Positions 24,101 through 37,100 of a stretch of DNA of 64,000 bases are shown in pieces. The notes under the pieces are model-generated. The model worked only from the letters and a program-made list of their open reading frames with translations, was not told the origin of the DNA and did not search any database. The position numbers were made by a program, and so were the translations under genes. How positions within the stretch are numbered: the stretch's first letter is position 1; the number at the start of each line of letters is the position of its first letter. Source of the DNA: Trichoplax adhaerens (lineage: Eukaryota; Placozoa; Uniplacotomia; Trichoplacea; Trichoplacidae). The stretch covers positions 459,948 to 523,947 of the forward strand of contig NW_002060957.1 of assembly GCF_000150275.1 (NCBI RefSeq), read 5' to 3'.

Positions 24101-24146
24101 TAGCCGTAATAGGAATGACGAAATAGATCCTTGTATCATTTTATAG
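21110..24146 (+). CDS. Tandem-CARD protein with C-terminal CaaX box (5 exons)
   Basis: Exons 21110-21416, 22356-22463, 23308-23367, 23534-23720 and 23840-24146 join in frame (969 bases, 322 residues). All introns have GT/AG ends; several donors are GTAAG. Exon 1 begins at ATG 21110 and encodes a helical death-fold domain, best read as a CARD (residues 1-92, with LLDILEDLKCQCGLSDLEIY). Exons 2 and 3 encode an acidic, Ser-rich linker (103-158). Exons 4 and 5 encode a second CARD-like domain (about 165-255: ELRTVNTFKEFEMETI, then LLDILIAGTEDSFDKF). A polar tail follows and ends in CIIL at 319-322. C-aliphatic-aliphatic-Leu is a geranylgeranylation signal, so the protein is predicted to be membrane-anchored. 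CARDs pair with other CARDs in inflammasome, apoptosome and antiviral complexes; the partner here is unknown. Death domain or DED are alternative readings. The exon structure is well supported; the CARD label is moderate. Confidence 0.7.
21417..22355 (+). other. Intron 1 of the tandem-CARD gene
   Basis: Begins GTAAGT and ends AAAAG. Besides the possible alternative last exon, it holds an open stretch of about 54 codons (21,632-21,796, containing an ATG at 21,655) after an AG at about 21,631. That stretch ends in a stop and fits exon 1 only in a phase that stops at once, so I leave it unassigned. Confidence 0.5.
21937..22031 (+). CDS. Possible alternative last exon of the tandem-CARD gene
   Basis: After the acceptor AATTCAG at 21936, a frame compatible with exon 1 (the split codon is completed by GC instead of GT) stays open for about 31 codons to TAG at 22029-22031. 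The tail is polar and Ser-rich and ends in TTSC, which is not a CaaX box. Exon 1 plus this exon would give a 133-residue single-CARD protein, like the CARD-only decoys that dampen CARD complexes elsewhere. A GTAAGA just inside it could act as a donor, but the resulting phase does not fit exon 2. Supported only by the splice motif, phase and open frame. Confidence 0.4.
22464..23307 (+). other. Intron 2 of the tandem-CARD gene, with a tandem repeat
   Basis: Begins GTAAGT and ends TTTATAG. It contains two tandem copies of a unit of about 144 bases, starting at 22,548 and 22,692. Both begin GGTTTTATATAATTATGA and share TCAGCAGT and TTAAACTTAGT. No further exon that keeps the phase was found. Confidence 0.55.
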
Positions 24147-24924
24147 ATTCCTATATATCGTCGCCTCTAAAATCTAAATCCTTCTGACTAATGTAGGGTG
24201 TATTATTCACCTTGGGAACTTGATTCAACGCTGTACATATAAAAGTAATAGTAGAGTTTTATGCTAATTATTTGATACCAAGATTTTTTAATATACAATT
24301 TGCTATATGGCTGCTAATGATTAGGGAATTATTTCAAGTAATGACGTAGATGCATTCACATGTCCTATACTATTAGTAGTAAATGTTAGCTATACTAGAT
24401 CTACAAGTTTGAAATCCTAGTGGATTTTGTAGCGGCTAATAAATCTTTACCAATTGTATATAAGTCAGTGTTAAAATTTATAAAATAAATTAATAAAATA
24501 GTGCGAAGCAGAATCGATCTGCTTGGACTTTTAATAAGCTGGATTAATAACTTTTGCTAACTTATAATTTTTAACATTGCTATGTTCTGGTATTTATTGG
24601 TTAATAAATATATGCAATATATTCAGGTAAGATATTATTTATTGCACTCTGTCTAGTGGTGTTCGAGCTACAGATTAACTTCTTCTACTCAATTAGAGGA
24701 ATTAAATACTGTAAAACCTGTAAAAGCTATAAAAGTAGCTTCCATTTCGGACTGTAAGCAGTCAGAAAGTTAGCTCAGGCCGAGTGGAATTCTCATGTAC
24801 AGCTCAACGGAAAATCATTAAATATTGTATGTAATGCAGCATTTAACTTTCACCCACTCTCGATAATAAATTATCGATTTACCATAATACTGATGCATGT
24901 GACCTAATAATTCTAATAGCTATT

Positions 24925-26130
24925 AAAATCCGGCATACTTAATTGCATACGAGTATGCTCGTTCAATTTTTAAATTGAATTTTAAAAGCCGTTATCAGCT
25001 AAAAATTTAAATTGCGTAAAAACTTCATACGTAAAGGATATTGTAGCGCAGCCCCCAAATTAGTTCTATGTTACAACTATAAAATTGTGTAAAAATAGGT
25101 CAATTGGGTATTAGATTGTAAGATAGAAATGGATTACACTAAGTATGAGAGAACTACCAGATTTGTATTGTGACGCTTTAATTAGAAGTAATAGTACGAA
25201 TTATGAATTGATCCTACGATAAAAAACTTAAAACTGATCTTGCCACTTAATTGGTAGGGCAGGATTATGTTGCTAAATATATCACTCTGTAATTAGATGA
25301 CTATTACCGTGATAATTTAGATAGTCTGATTGCAGGTAGGTAGTCTATGGTCGTTGTAAGATAAATCTAAATTTATGTCAGAAAGTGAAGAAGACAAGAA
25401 ACTGTTGTTATTTTATTACTTTGAAGATAATTTATCGCATTTGGTTAAGCAAAAATTAATAATGGCCATTAAAGCCTGGCGTATGTCATTACATACGGTT
25501 GGGCTCGTCTACTTTCCCATTAAATTTTTAATAGCAACGAGTCCACGACCACCAATAATATTAAATTGTACAAAACTTTATTAAAAATAATGTAATGTGG
25601 TCCCAACTTAGATTAAGATTATAATTATAAGATTGTACAAAAATAGATCTATTGAATGTTAGATTTAAGATAGAAATAGGTTAGGCCAAGTATGATAGCA
25701 TTGTCAGATTTATATCGCGACGTTTTAATTATATCTAGATAGAGGTACAAATTGTGAATAGATCTTTAGATAGAGAATTTAAAACTGATCTTGCAACTTA
25801 ATTGGCAGAATAGGATTACGATGCTAAAAATCACGCAGTAACCGAAAGTATATAGACAATGAATTTTGCTGTAATAATTTAGATAGCCTGGTTACAGCTA
25901 GATAGTTCTTAGTAGATTATTATATACGAAGAACCGAACTAAATTGATGTGTAAGTTTGTAACCAATTGCAGTTGTTCTATTATCATGAAGAGAATTTTA
26001 CACATTTCGTTAAACGAAAAAATAATAATGGCCTTTAAAACCCAGCATACGTCATAAAATACGGGTACACTTGTCAATTTTTCAATTAAATTTTAATAAA
26101 CACGACCACCTATAATACTAAATCGCATAA
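24925..26130. repeat. Tandem array, period about 545 bp (two full copies and a partial)
   Basis: Full copies run from about 25,076 to 25,600 and from about 25,621 to 26,130. They share AAGATAGAAAT, CAGATTT-TAT, TTTAAAACTGATCTTGC, a TTAATTGG-AG block and, near the end, ATTAAATTTTTAATA with CACGACCACC. The stretch 24,925-25,075 resembles the last part of the unit and is a partial earlier copy. A plus-strand frame of about 69 codons in the first copy (25375-25584, beginning at TTATG) is broken in the second, so the unit is more likely a degraded element or old gene than an active one. Confidence 0.6.
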
Positions 26131-27345
26131 AAGTCCATAAGCCAATACATCACAGTAGCTTGTTCTCCACTGATTCTTTCCTACATTCTATAAGAACTCA
26201 TTCTCCTGTCCTTCCGACGGCGTAGTTGTACATTGTTCGGAGTATGATCAAACAGTTTAGTGTACATAGTATGTTCTAACTCTTCCTAATTGGATATGCA
26301 AGTAGATGAATAGCATTTCAACAACGACGTTATTTAAGTGATAATAATTAGATGTAGTAGAAAAATAATAAGCTATAGTTACTTTGATAAGCCTACTGTT
26401 TTTGCGAACGAGATGGGCAATAAAACAATTTTCTGTCCTTCTATAATACATTTTAATTAATGATTATTTAATATAGTATAATGCAGTTATGCCTTAGAGT
26501 AAAGTAAATTAACTAGGCACATTTGCGGATGGTACCAAATTAAGAGGCGTACACTTTTACATTACGATATAGGAGTCGAAATTTAGATAATATTTAATAC
26601 TGGGTTGTCATGTAAATGGATACTATTAGATGAAATAGAGACTGAAAAGAACTTTTTGACTTCCCTTAACCCGTTACGCAGTAGTAGAACTTTCTGTTCT
26701 TCTATCCAGTATTACATATGATATAGGTTTAAATCGTATTCATTACACGTAAGGCCCAAGGCGAAGCAACTTCTGTTTCAAAATTCTTTATTCGTGGAAA
26801 TAATAGATGCTGATCAAAGATTAACTATAACAGGATTATTATTAGGGAATTAAAATATGCATTTTTCTGAACATTTAGCATACAAATACTGCTTAAAATA
26901 GCATTTTTGAAAAACCTTTATGGTTGATATGATTATTCAGTCGAAGTAACTAATTAGCGATGAATGAAGCAATAGCTAAATATTAGTGAGAAATTATGTA
27001 ATAATATACCATTCATTACTTGACCCCCCCCCCATTTTGCTGTAATTAAAATAAATATATCTTAAAAATATTCTCTATGAGTACAATAAATATTGAATTT
27101 ATCGTAAATTAGTGTCTATTAAGAGGGACGTCCATCCGCATCTAAAATACAGATATTACTCTATGCATATAGTATCTAGTATGATCAGAAACAGCTGGGG
27201 AAAAGTCTGATTATTACAAATCAGTTATCAAGTATTTTATCTTGAATACTTGATTTATATGCGAAATTTATTCAGTTTTGACATCTAACGGGGAATTTGG
27301 AAATTAATTAAATAACCTTTAAATTCTAGTAATTTTAATAAATAA

Positions 27346-27714
27346 AGAAAACATTATCGACGCAGCCCAAGTGTGGCTTCACGTAGTATCGTCACAGTTA
27401 CTCAGTCCAAAATAAAAGATATAAAAGCAAATCGGGAATCATCGTTGGATGATGAATTTAACGAGCAATAGAGAAATTTACTGAAACAAATAGAATTAGC
27501 CTTTGCAAAGTATTTTGCTAAATCTATCCTATTAATGGCATACGCGTATGATATTAAAGGTAGAAGCAACAGACAAATTTTTTACTCTATTTCTAATAAT
27601 TCGTTTTATTCTATAACAGTTCACACGCTGATGTTAAAAGAAATCATAGAATCATATACTCAAAGCAGAGGACATATAGGTTATTGGCATTCTTTGGCAT
27701 CAATCAAGAACTAG
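27346..27714 (+). pseudogene. Degenerate reading frame of unknown origin
   Basis: One frame stays open from 27,346 to 27,714 except for a single TAG near 27,468, giving about 40 and about 82 codons. That is long for this AT-rich intergenic DNA. The predicted protein is rich in Lys, Ile and Ser and has no motif I recognise. A shift of one base near its end keeps it open for another 12 or so codons. It may be the remnant of a mobile-element or host gene, or chance. No splice sites bracket it clearly. Confidence 0.3.
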
Positions 27715-28990
27715 TCGATATCAGTCGATATGATGAAGATAGAGATTAATACAGAAAATTAATCTACTGTAATGGTGATTCGATTTTATTTGTTTTACCG
27801 ACGTATTTGACAGGTTTATTTACCATTTCTCAATTTGAGTTTACTTTTATATTATCGCTTTAAACAGTCGTGGCCTTAAAATTTTATTTAATGTACAACT
27901 GATCGCTTTTTAAATTCAATTGCGGTCATTAACGTAAATAGCATATAAGTTAACGTCTTTCATTTGGAATACTCTTGCAAATTTAGTATATGGTATTGGA
28001 TTGCTAGAATATCATTTAAATTACTACCTATAACAGTTGTGGATGAATGTGCCTTAAATTTTTCGAGTTAGATTAGATATCAATGCCATATTATTTTATA
28101 CCTATTTAAAATTGTATCCTAGATGATAGGCACCAGAATTTTTCAGTCTGTTTCTGAGTAGACTTATTGATAAATATATGATAAATACATACGAATGAAC
28201 AGATCTAGACTTTAAAGCTATCTTAAGTATACTTAAAAATATATCCAAACTAAACGAAAGCTAATTAATTTACGGATTATTTCTCAATCTTTTTCTGTTT
28301 TTAACTCTATTCGAATCTTAGTTTATAGTAACTAACCATAGAAAACTTAGTATAGAAGACAGACTTACAAATATCGATAATTTTATTGTAAGTTACTGTA
28401 TAGTTATAAAATACGAAGATTCTACAAGTAGAAGAAATCTAAATCGGAGAATAGCAGCGTAAAGTAGATATAATAGAATAAAAACTCGAAGTGAAGCCAC
28501 TTTTTATTCATGAAATTGCTCTCATGAAGACTCTTTATCTCAGACTTGTAATAAATAAAGACGGATAAAAATTGCCTATTTCCAAGTCTTCCACTGTTGA
28601 TTATTGCAAAAATAAATTTCTTTCAAAACATAAATGATATCGAATGAGCTGCCTTTAAATTTTACTCTATTAACTCATTCCAAACTTCTAATCGTAATAT
28701 ATAATATTGACTGTGATATTTCGCAAGATTATGTATTCGTCATAACAGCAATCTATTACAAGGGATAAATTAAAGAAATGATAGTCTTTTTCAGCTTTTG
28801 CTAGAGAGAAACCGTGTAAAGTTACAGCATGAATGAAAGACATAACCTGGTAAAGTAGGAGAGGCTAAGCAAGCAGAACCAATTAACGATGTAGATTCTT
28901 AAAAATTACTTTTATAACGTAAAATATACAGTAAGAGTGAAAAATTTTAAAAGTAAAAGAGAGATAAGAATAATTTACTTCTATGTCGGG

Positions 28991-29250
28991 GTATTTCGTA
29001 CGATCGAACTAGAGCCTAATTAGAATTGAATAGAATAAACCTTTTAAGTATAGATCGTACTTGTATGGAATTATGCTACGTTATAGAAAAAATTGACTGG
29101 AACTAATAAAGAAATATCCGGTTAATACTATGCGATCATACTAGAACATAATAGAATTGCACAGAGTAAATTTTTAAATACAGATTATACATGCTGTAGA
29201 TAGAATAATGTCAGCAAGTAGTAGAAATCGACTTGAACCAAGAAAGGAAT
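28991..29250. repeat. Tandem pair, unit about 130 bp
   Basis: Copies at about 28,991-29,116 and 29,117-29,250 share CGATC-ACTAGA-C-TAAT-GAATTG, AGATCGTAC or AGATTATAC, and GACT-GAAC-AA-AAAG in the same order. A weaker third start follows at 29,251. Confidence 0.5.
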
Positions 29251-32200
29251 ATATCGTACATAAAATCATACATTAAAACTAATAGTGCTTTAAATAAGTA
29301 CTTTGATTAAAAACAGAATTAGGTCGATAAAATTGAATACAATTTTCCATAAGATATTGTTATTACTGTAAATGCAAATATATGAAATATTAGATTTAGT
29401 CTCTTTTGTTAATATTCGATTGAAACTACTACTAAATTAATTATCTATATTAATATTGGTTTTTTTACCTTGTACGTTATTGGTCATTAGAAGTGGAGAA
29501 ATGTGAGAATTAATAAAGAAATCATTTAAATATTCCAATTAAAGCTATTAATTGATAAGAGTGTTTTCCTCTTGAATTTGCTACTAATAATTACTGCGCA
29601 ATAATAAACGTTCAGTGACCTAATCAGATGCCAAATTTTGATTCAATTAAAGTGAATAATAGACAAAATTTATTTTTATTTAGATACAAAAACCATTTGT
29701 TGGATGTTACCGTAATTGATTAGGGAGTATCTTCTCTAATCATAAATCGAAAATCTGTAACTATTTTCGTATTGATAATCAATTAAAAATGGAATTGCAA
29801 ATATTGATCGATAACATTATACTTTGTGTTTGCTTCTCCCTGAGAAATAAAGCATTTATCGAAATCACATCAATATTCTGCTGCTACTATTTGGACAATT
29901 TATTTATAATTTTTGATAATCATTTAAAATTGACGAGTGCTTAATACTGCTATATAATACACTTTACTAAAGCTTTATGTAAAAGGAGCAATGTATAAAT
30001 TTAACAGATTTTAGCGATTCTTCACTTGATGCACTCGTTTGTTAACTTTTTCCGAGAATTTAGAAACTATTGATAATTTATTGTAGGCGTGAATTACGCA
30101 GCTTCATGTTTATAATGGGTTCCCCTCCATACATGAATTAGCCTATAAATTTATAAATACCGAGAAAAATAACCCTTCATCCGTTACTAATCCGAAGTTA
30201 CTATGATACTTTGGAAATGGAACTCTTTATGTTGCTCCAGTCTCATAGCTTATTCTTAAGAACATATTGTAGAAAGAAATATATGCGTAATATTTAAATC
30301 TTCATCAATATTTTGTCGTTGCTATATTATATCTCGAGGTTGTATTATTCGCGTTAATACAAAAAAAAAGTAAGAAGTTTAGTTCATTAAATATCAGTTA
30401 ACAAATAATTATTGAACTGATCTCCGATTGGACGTTGCCGTAATTTTGAATCACTTGCCTATTTCTATGATGGCTGATAAATGATCCAGCTTAGATTGAA
30501 ATGAAAATTTAACCATATCCAGTAGGTCATAACCAGGAGCCAATTGAATAGCCTTCTAATGATGGGAGATATATTTATTGATGACTAGTAGGAGCCAGTC
30601 AATGAGTAAAGAGATAGACTAGCTATTATAATTATAATTACTTAGATACTGATTGGAAATTCTCAAAACAGTTAGGCATTTTGAATTAATTACTTTAGAT
30701 AGATCCAGTTCAGATGTTGGAGATACATTTCGCATATTATACGATTATCAGAAAGTTTGTTGGACAATTTCACAATTGTTGCCTTTACATATATTCCTTT
30801 ATCCCAGCTGAAAAGTGTACAAAGCATATGTTAAATAATGCTTGAAATTGAAATCATTTAGAGATTCTACTAAGAATTTATTTGATCACGGTAAAAAAGC
30901 CAAGTTAAAGAATTAAATCAGATTTCATAGTATTATATCACAAATTGAAGATCGATTAGATAATCTCATACTATTTATTAGCATCGGTACTATTTATTAG
31001 TATATTTTTCAATTACTCCAAAAGAAGAAAGAGCTCATTATTTTGTACATTACATCGATAGTTGAGTCAACATTCCTATTAATTTACATTAGCATATTTC
31101 ATTGATTGATACGAAAGAGCCTGATTGAGAAATAAATCGTGGCTATACTATACCTCTTCATAGAATCTTGAATATTATGAGTAGAGTCAAAACTGGGCCA
31201 GCATTTTAAAATTGTATATGAAAGATATTCAATATCTAATTTTTATATACTGCTAGCCAATCTAGTTTAAAATTAGACTGTATTTGACTATTGGAAATCC
31301 CTAATAATATTAATTCTCGTAGCTTGCTCATATGCCTGTCTTGGTAACAAACGAATAAAGTTTATTCCAAATTATAATACTGCATATCCGTAAATATACT
31401 AGCCAAGCCTACATACTGTGATGTGCAAATAAGATTTCTGAAAACATCAATTGATGTTATACTTAGCATTCACAAATTAGTCATCTAATTCATTCTTGTG
31501 AAAAGTTCTATATCATTACATTTTACTAAAATGAAATGAGATTTTTCTCTTATATTAATAAGCTGCAGCATCGTATGCTAACAGAAATAGGTTAATAAAT
31601 GTGGTATCGCTTTTCGCTTGATTATTCTTTACTTAGTGAAAATTTTGTCAACATCATCATCGAATGTACATGACACGACCAATCTTAAATATAATTAATA
31701 TTCACACATTGTTTCAGTCATTCAGCTAGCTCTTCAGTTTAGTCTTTAATACTAAGTCAAAGGCATATAAATCGCCAAGATTGCTCAAAACTAGAGACAG
31801 CTATGTCCTGAACAGACTTTATTGTCCTGATATGTAGTCTAGAAGAAGATTTGTAGATTTGACCTTGCTGTTATCTTGTCACAGAGTTAGTTTATGACAG
31901 CATAATTAAGTTTATTGTTTCTCTTTCATCCTGTTTCTAATTTTACCCTCACGTAGGCGTTATCTACTTTATTTTGATCATTGTTTATTTGGAAAGAAAA
32001 AATTTCGTTTTCAAACATATCTTAAAAAATTGTTTTGATGCAATGACAAAGAATGAAAAATATTCGCTCAAATTAGATCTTGTAAGGTCTTTTTAACGCA
32101 AATTAATACCAAATGAAATAAGCTTCACCCTTATAATTCGATGAACGCCGCTACTTATGTAAAAAGTGAGCTCATAATCGAATGATTTGATAAGAAAAAT

Positions 32201-32596
32201 ATCATTTTATAAGTTTGACCTTGAAGGTAAGTCAAGGTAAGTGAATAATTAATTTAATTATAATCTATAAAGAAATTGTTGTCGAAAAAATTAACAATGT
32301 TCAAATGATAAATAAGCGTAGCGACACAAATAGTTGAAACTATAATCGTCATTATCAATAGCTGTATTGTTATGGCAGGAACACGTTATATTTTAATATT
32401 AACTATTGCGTTCTAGCTATAATAGAACGTTTCGAATGATTAGATAATTATTTCCTTTATAATAGATAGAATGGAACAATTTGTCCTGTTTTCAATAATT
32501 TTATTGGTGTCATAAATAATTTCATAGTATTAATGAGTATTGGAAATGATACTTAATCTTCAATTTTTGGCTTTGTCTTACTAAATATAATAGCGG

Positions 32597-32621
32597 CTAG
32601 ATAATTGAAAAAATTATCTAG
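32597..32621. repeat. 10-bp hairpin upstream of GPCR 1
   Basis: CTAGATAATT (32597-32606) pairs exactly with AATTATCTAG (32612-32621). It lies about 370 bases before the receptor start and is not kept in the right-hand copy of the duplication, so a regulatory role is doubtful. Confidence 0.4.
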
Positions 32622-32990
32622 TGGTAGAATAGACTCTTCTTGAGTTATCAAATTTAATTGGATGTCTTTGCTTTTTAAAGTTTTTAATAATTTATGCGAC
32701 CATTACACTACATTATCGGTAATTTTGGTTAGAATAATATTACAGGTAGAATATTTGAATTAAATTGATTAGCATAATTAGATCAATTATAGAATATTAC
32801 TTAAATCTATGCTCACAAAGTTGGAGTGAATTAGATTTGTATAATCTAGAAAAGCAGTAAAATTAATATTGAAGTCCTTGGTAGACATTTCAGTAAATGA
32901 TATCTTAATATTAAAGCAATAGAAATAAAGTATTTCGTATCCAAGTCAGTTAGAGAGAAAACATTTCATTCAGGAAGTAAAATTTTCACC

Positions 32991-34124
32991 ATGGCCGTCA
33001 ATTTATTGAATAAGTCTTCGATAAATCAAAGTCTTCTTAGTGATGAAGACCAATTTGGACGTGATTGGCATGTAAAACGTTTTATGCATATACTTTATGG
33101 CGTGTTAGCTTCTTTGGCCATTTTAGGTAATTTTATGGTATGTTTCGTTATCGTAACAACAAAAAATGGGAGAATGATGAAATCTGGATTAAATTTGCTA
33201 ATTTTAAGCATGGCTATGATGGATGCAGCTACAGGAATAATGATGTTTGTTGTCCCTTCATTTGTTGTTCCAGCTGCAGATTACACCTATCCGAGTAATA
33301 ATATCTCGGGAACAATATTTTGCCGCGTATTTGCTTCGCAATATGCAATTTTTTATTTTGGTTTTGGCTCAGTTTTTACCATTACCGCTATTGCTATCGA
33401 AAGGTGGATTGCTGTCGCTAGACCATATTCATACCGAAATATTGTAACTATAAAAAGAACTAAACGATTTTTAGTCGGTCTATGGGTATTCAATACTGTT
33501 ATATCAATTGATATCCTGCTTCAACGAGATTATGATAGCAATGAGCAGCCTCCATGCAAATGGAATTCTTTCATTCGACATCCACCAGGGCAATATCTGT
33601 TCATTGTAATGGAAATTCTACGTTTATTTCTACCGTTTATCATCATTATAGCATGTTATATTGACATAATAAGGAGAATTATTACAGCGATACCTGGATT
33701 ATCGGTGGCCAAGGCCAATTGGAACCGAGCCTCATCTATGTTGGTAATAGTCAGGAATCCCAGTTCAATCAGAGCTAGACGTAGAGTAACTATCATGGTA
33801 GCAATATCAGCTTTAGCTTTTATGATATGTTGGTTACCAAACGAATTCTATTTTACGCTATATGTTCTCAATGTTATACCTTATAATATTGATGTCATTC
33901 GATTTACCAAGACACTGATTGTAGTAAGCTCATGCTTGAGTCCTCTAATCTATTCTGCCACTAATGAAGACTATCGGCAAGGTATCTGGACGCTTGTAAG
34001 CAGTTGCGAATTTCGAAAATCACCGCGAATAGATACGAAATACCCCCAAAAAAGTATTTTAAATGTAGAAAATAGTAGGAATATTGTAACACAACAGACT
34101 CACGAAACTGAAGGAAGCAATTAA
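32991..34124 (+). CDS. Class A (rhodopsin-like) GPCR, paralogue 1
   Basis: A single-exon receptor of 377 residues with seven hydrophobic segments. TM1 contains GN (47-48). A conserved Asp lies in TM2 (SMAMMD). The TM3 end reads ERW in place of DRY. A Cys before TM3 (FCRVF) and another in the second outer loop (PPCKW) can form the usual disulfide. TM6 has the CWLP motif, and TM7 has SPLIY in place of NPxxY. The basic third inner loop (RARRR) is typical for G-protein coupling. The N-terminus has possible N-glycosylation sites (NKS, NQS). The ATG at 32991 sits in CACCATGG, a near-ideal start context. The ligand is unknown; large lineage-specific families of such intronless receptors occur in early-branching animals. 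A near twin lies at 44,623. Confidence 0.92.
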   Translation: MAVNLLNKSSINQSLLSDEDQFGRDWHVKRFMHILYGVLASLAILGNFMVCFVIVTTKNGRMMKSGLNLLILSMAMMDAATGIMMFVVPSFVVPAADYTYPSNNISGTIFCRVFASQYAIFYFGFGSVFTITAIAIERWIAVARPYSYRNIVTIKRTKRFLVGLWVFNTVISIDILLQRDYDSNEQPPCKWNSFIRHPPGQYLFIVMEILRLFLPFIIIIACYIDIIRRIITAIPGLSVAKANWNRASSMLVIVRNPSSIRARRRVTIMVAISALAFMICWLPNEFYFTLYVLNVIPYNIDVIRFTKTLIVVSSCLSPLIYSATNEDYRQGIWTLVSSCEFRKSPRIDTKYPQKSILNVENSRNIVTQQTHETEGSN

Positions 34125-37100
34125 GTTTATGGCCCGATGTAATTGAATTATGCATGCAGTTCTTTTAAAAGCAGTGCTGGCGTAAGAATCAAATATAGAA
34201 TATTGAAAAGAGAGAATCTTATCACATTGGTAGGTGTGAATCTGATCAATGATTGCTTTGCTGGCAAATTATGCAATAATCTAAAATAACTGATCTTTAC
34301 TGTGCGATAGCACTATTATCCTTTGATAAATGCTTGCATAATAGACTCTCACAAGCACGAAGAAATTACTAATAGAAGTAGAAAGTGCTACTTGTTAATA
34401 TTTACGGTAATTAAATTACAATGCGAAATTGATGCTTGAAACTGATTTCTGCTACTATTCGGAAAAGCTGGTCTGCTAATGCTATTAATTTTAAAGATTT
34501 CTAATGTATAAGTACATAAGGTAGATTACACTTTATATCTTCACATTTTAATTCAATCTCATTAGCCTTTAATTGTTAGTCAACTAATGATGTGAGATTG
34601 AAAATTTTGATGTTACTCTCCTGGTACTGGTAGTTTGAATATTTGGCAAATTTTACCAAAATAACATGAGCGATAGAAAGAATTTAGGTTATTACTGAAG
34701 TAAGTTAGCTCAGTTTTTGCATTTGGTGACCATCCATTTCTATAACAACGCCTCTTGTTTAAGGTTCTAAATGCTCTTACATGTAAGTCTATAATATCCT
34801 ACCGAGGGTAAAATATACTTATCAGCTATACGTATATCGATATAGCTTTTGAGTTTTAATGATATTTCCTTGCATTAATTCTATTGGCAGCACTTGGAAT
34901 TGACCAATGTGAATTATTTGTAATCTTTTCAAGGGCATCCTTCATATGTGATGATCGTATAATAAAACATTCTATACCTTATTCTACGCTATTATCTGGG
35001 CAGTCTTAAAAATTGTATTTTAAATATAAAATAATTCTTGTAGAACTATTTAACGTTATTTTACTTTGATTCCTACAGTTCAACGTGATATAACTAAATC
35101 TTGAAGGTGAAAAATGACAATAATAGTAAAAAATAGATGCTTGTGTTGATAGGGATTGATTCTGTTTATTTTTACTGCATCCTAGAAGTTCGCAATGTTC
35201 TATACAGAATTCATGAATTACAGTCGCTTTGATTTTAAGACGCTCTTTAGAATAAAGTTATCTGATGCAATATTTATAACTACATTAATAAAGGATGTCC
35301 TAAATTGATATTTACGAAATTGAAATTGATGCATTTGCGTAAAATCGACTTTATTATTATTCTTGATGGGGTTCATTTGCATAAGGTTCTAAGGTTGTTT
35401 TCTCTAAGCGGAAAATTGCTCTTCGGGTAAATCTCAATAAATTGTGGTAGAATTTATGCGGACACTTAACTATGAGATCGGGTAACTTTTATAAATCGCA
35501 TTTCAGTCTATCTATAGTAATTACAGTAGCATCCGTTGTAGTTTTTGTAATTTCTACTGGATTCTTGATCCCAGTTTTTGAGGGCCAAATTATTCATTAC
35601 AATTACTAACATATTGAAACAGATTCTAATTCAAAGATAGTATAAAGTTACCGTTTTGATCCACTGGCTTTATCCAAGTATCTATGAGCAAATATATATT
35701 TGATTAAATTTATCAAAATTATAGTCTAGTCTTAAAATTCTCATGCTTGTAGATTGATATAAATGGACAAAAAAATTCCATAGCAACTATGGATTTTATA
35801 CGTTAAAATGCGTTCATGTTTAGCTTTACATGAGTGAAAGAAAATGCACAAATTGAACTTTACAGTAAAAGCTTTCAAGGCTTGATATCGAACCTCTGGC
35901 AGATGTAAATTATAATATTAACTAGCATTCCTTATTTCCAGCAATATTTTCAAAAGCAATTATTCGACGTAGAGATATCAAAACTATAAATAGCTGTAAC
36001 ATAATTAAAAAAGATACACACTATACAATGTGTGAATAGCCTGTTTTTGCTAATATTGCTAAATAACTATTACTTCCTCTCAACGGTAAAATTTCGGAAG
36101 TTATTTAGAGTAGCGTCTTTATTCTGTCCTTAGATGCTAAAATAAAATTAGATGCTTTTGATGTCTAGTATAGAAAGTACCATTAAAGGTTTAGACTCAA
36201 TATTTATAATCTGTGTTGTATTTAGAAGGTAAAAGCTGATAAAATTAAAGATGATGTATAGATATATCGAGGGGAATTTACGAGATCAGTCATATTATGA
36301 AACGCCTAAGAGTTATCAGGCAGTGTGGCCTTTAAATTATGTATAAGTTATACACCCCTTAGTTACATTGTGGATCTAATAATTAGTTGTATAAGAGTAT
36401 TGTAGATTGGATATCCCATATATTCCATTCTAAATCAAATACATGAGCTTACTTATTTCGAAGATTGGCAATAGTGGTAGCTAAAATTTTCACAATAGCT
36501 GCGTGATCTTTTAACTGTTCTTGAGATCTAAACAAAAAACCTACATCTGTTATTTTGCCTCGAAGGGGTGCTGCCTAATAGAACAGTAATACATTGCCAC
36601 GAAATAATTTTAGTATCCATGAGTTTAGCCAATTTTTTTGCCTTCTATTGTCGGACAACATATGGCTTTAATGACCTTTAGATTAGTAATAATCGAATGA
36701 TATTTATGGCTAAAATACCATATATTAAAAAAATTTATTACAAGGTTCAAATTTCTAGAGATTGTAATCTATTTTACGAGTATTTTAATACTATATCACA
36801 GAATAATTAGGTTCTATAAATGAAGTTTATTGCTATAGCAACGACTAGAGTATGACTTCTTTCATTAATTAAATTAATTTATAATATAGGAGGGAGTAGT
36901 ATACCTATGATTTATCATTTTACATCAATTTTCATCATCTAGCGCGATCTACCTCAAATTTTCGTGGTATAATATATTGACTATGAAGAAAATGTGATTT
37001 TTTACGTAGATCTTCTTAAATTTCTATAGTTTGTGAAAATTATGCCATGTCATATCGTTTCTAACTTTCTATGATTCTATTTGAATTCTATTTGAATCTC

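Larger units (their letters stand above)
24147..32990. other. Repeat-rich intergenic region
   Basis: No intact gene. It contains a tandem array with a period of about 545 bases (24,925-26,130), a broken plus-strand frame (27,346-27,714), a tandem pair of about 130 bases (28,991-29,250) and the left part of a large segmental duplication (from about 29,330). A run of ten C lies at 27,024-27,033, and a 10-bp hairpin at 27,227-27,254. Confidence 0.55.
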
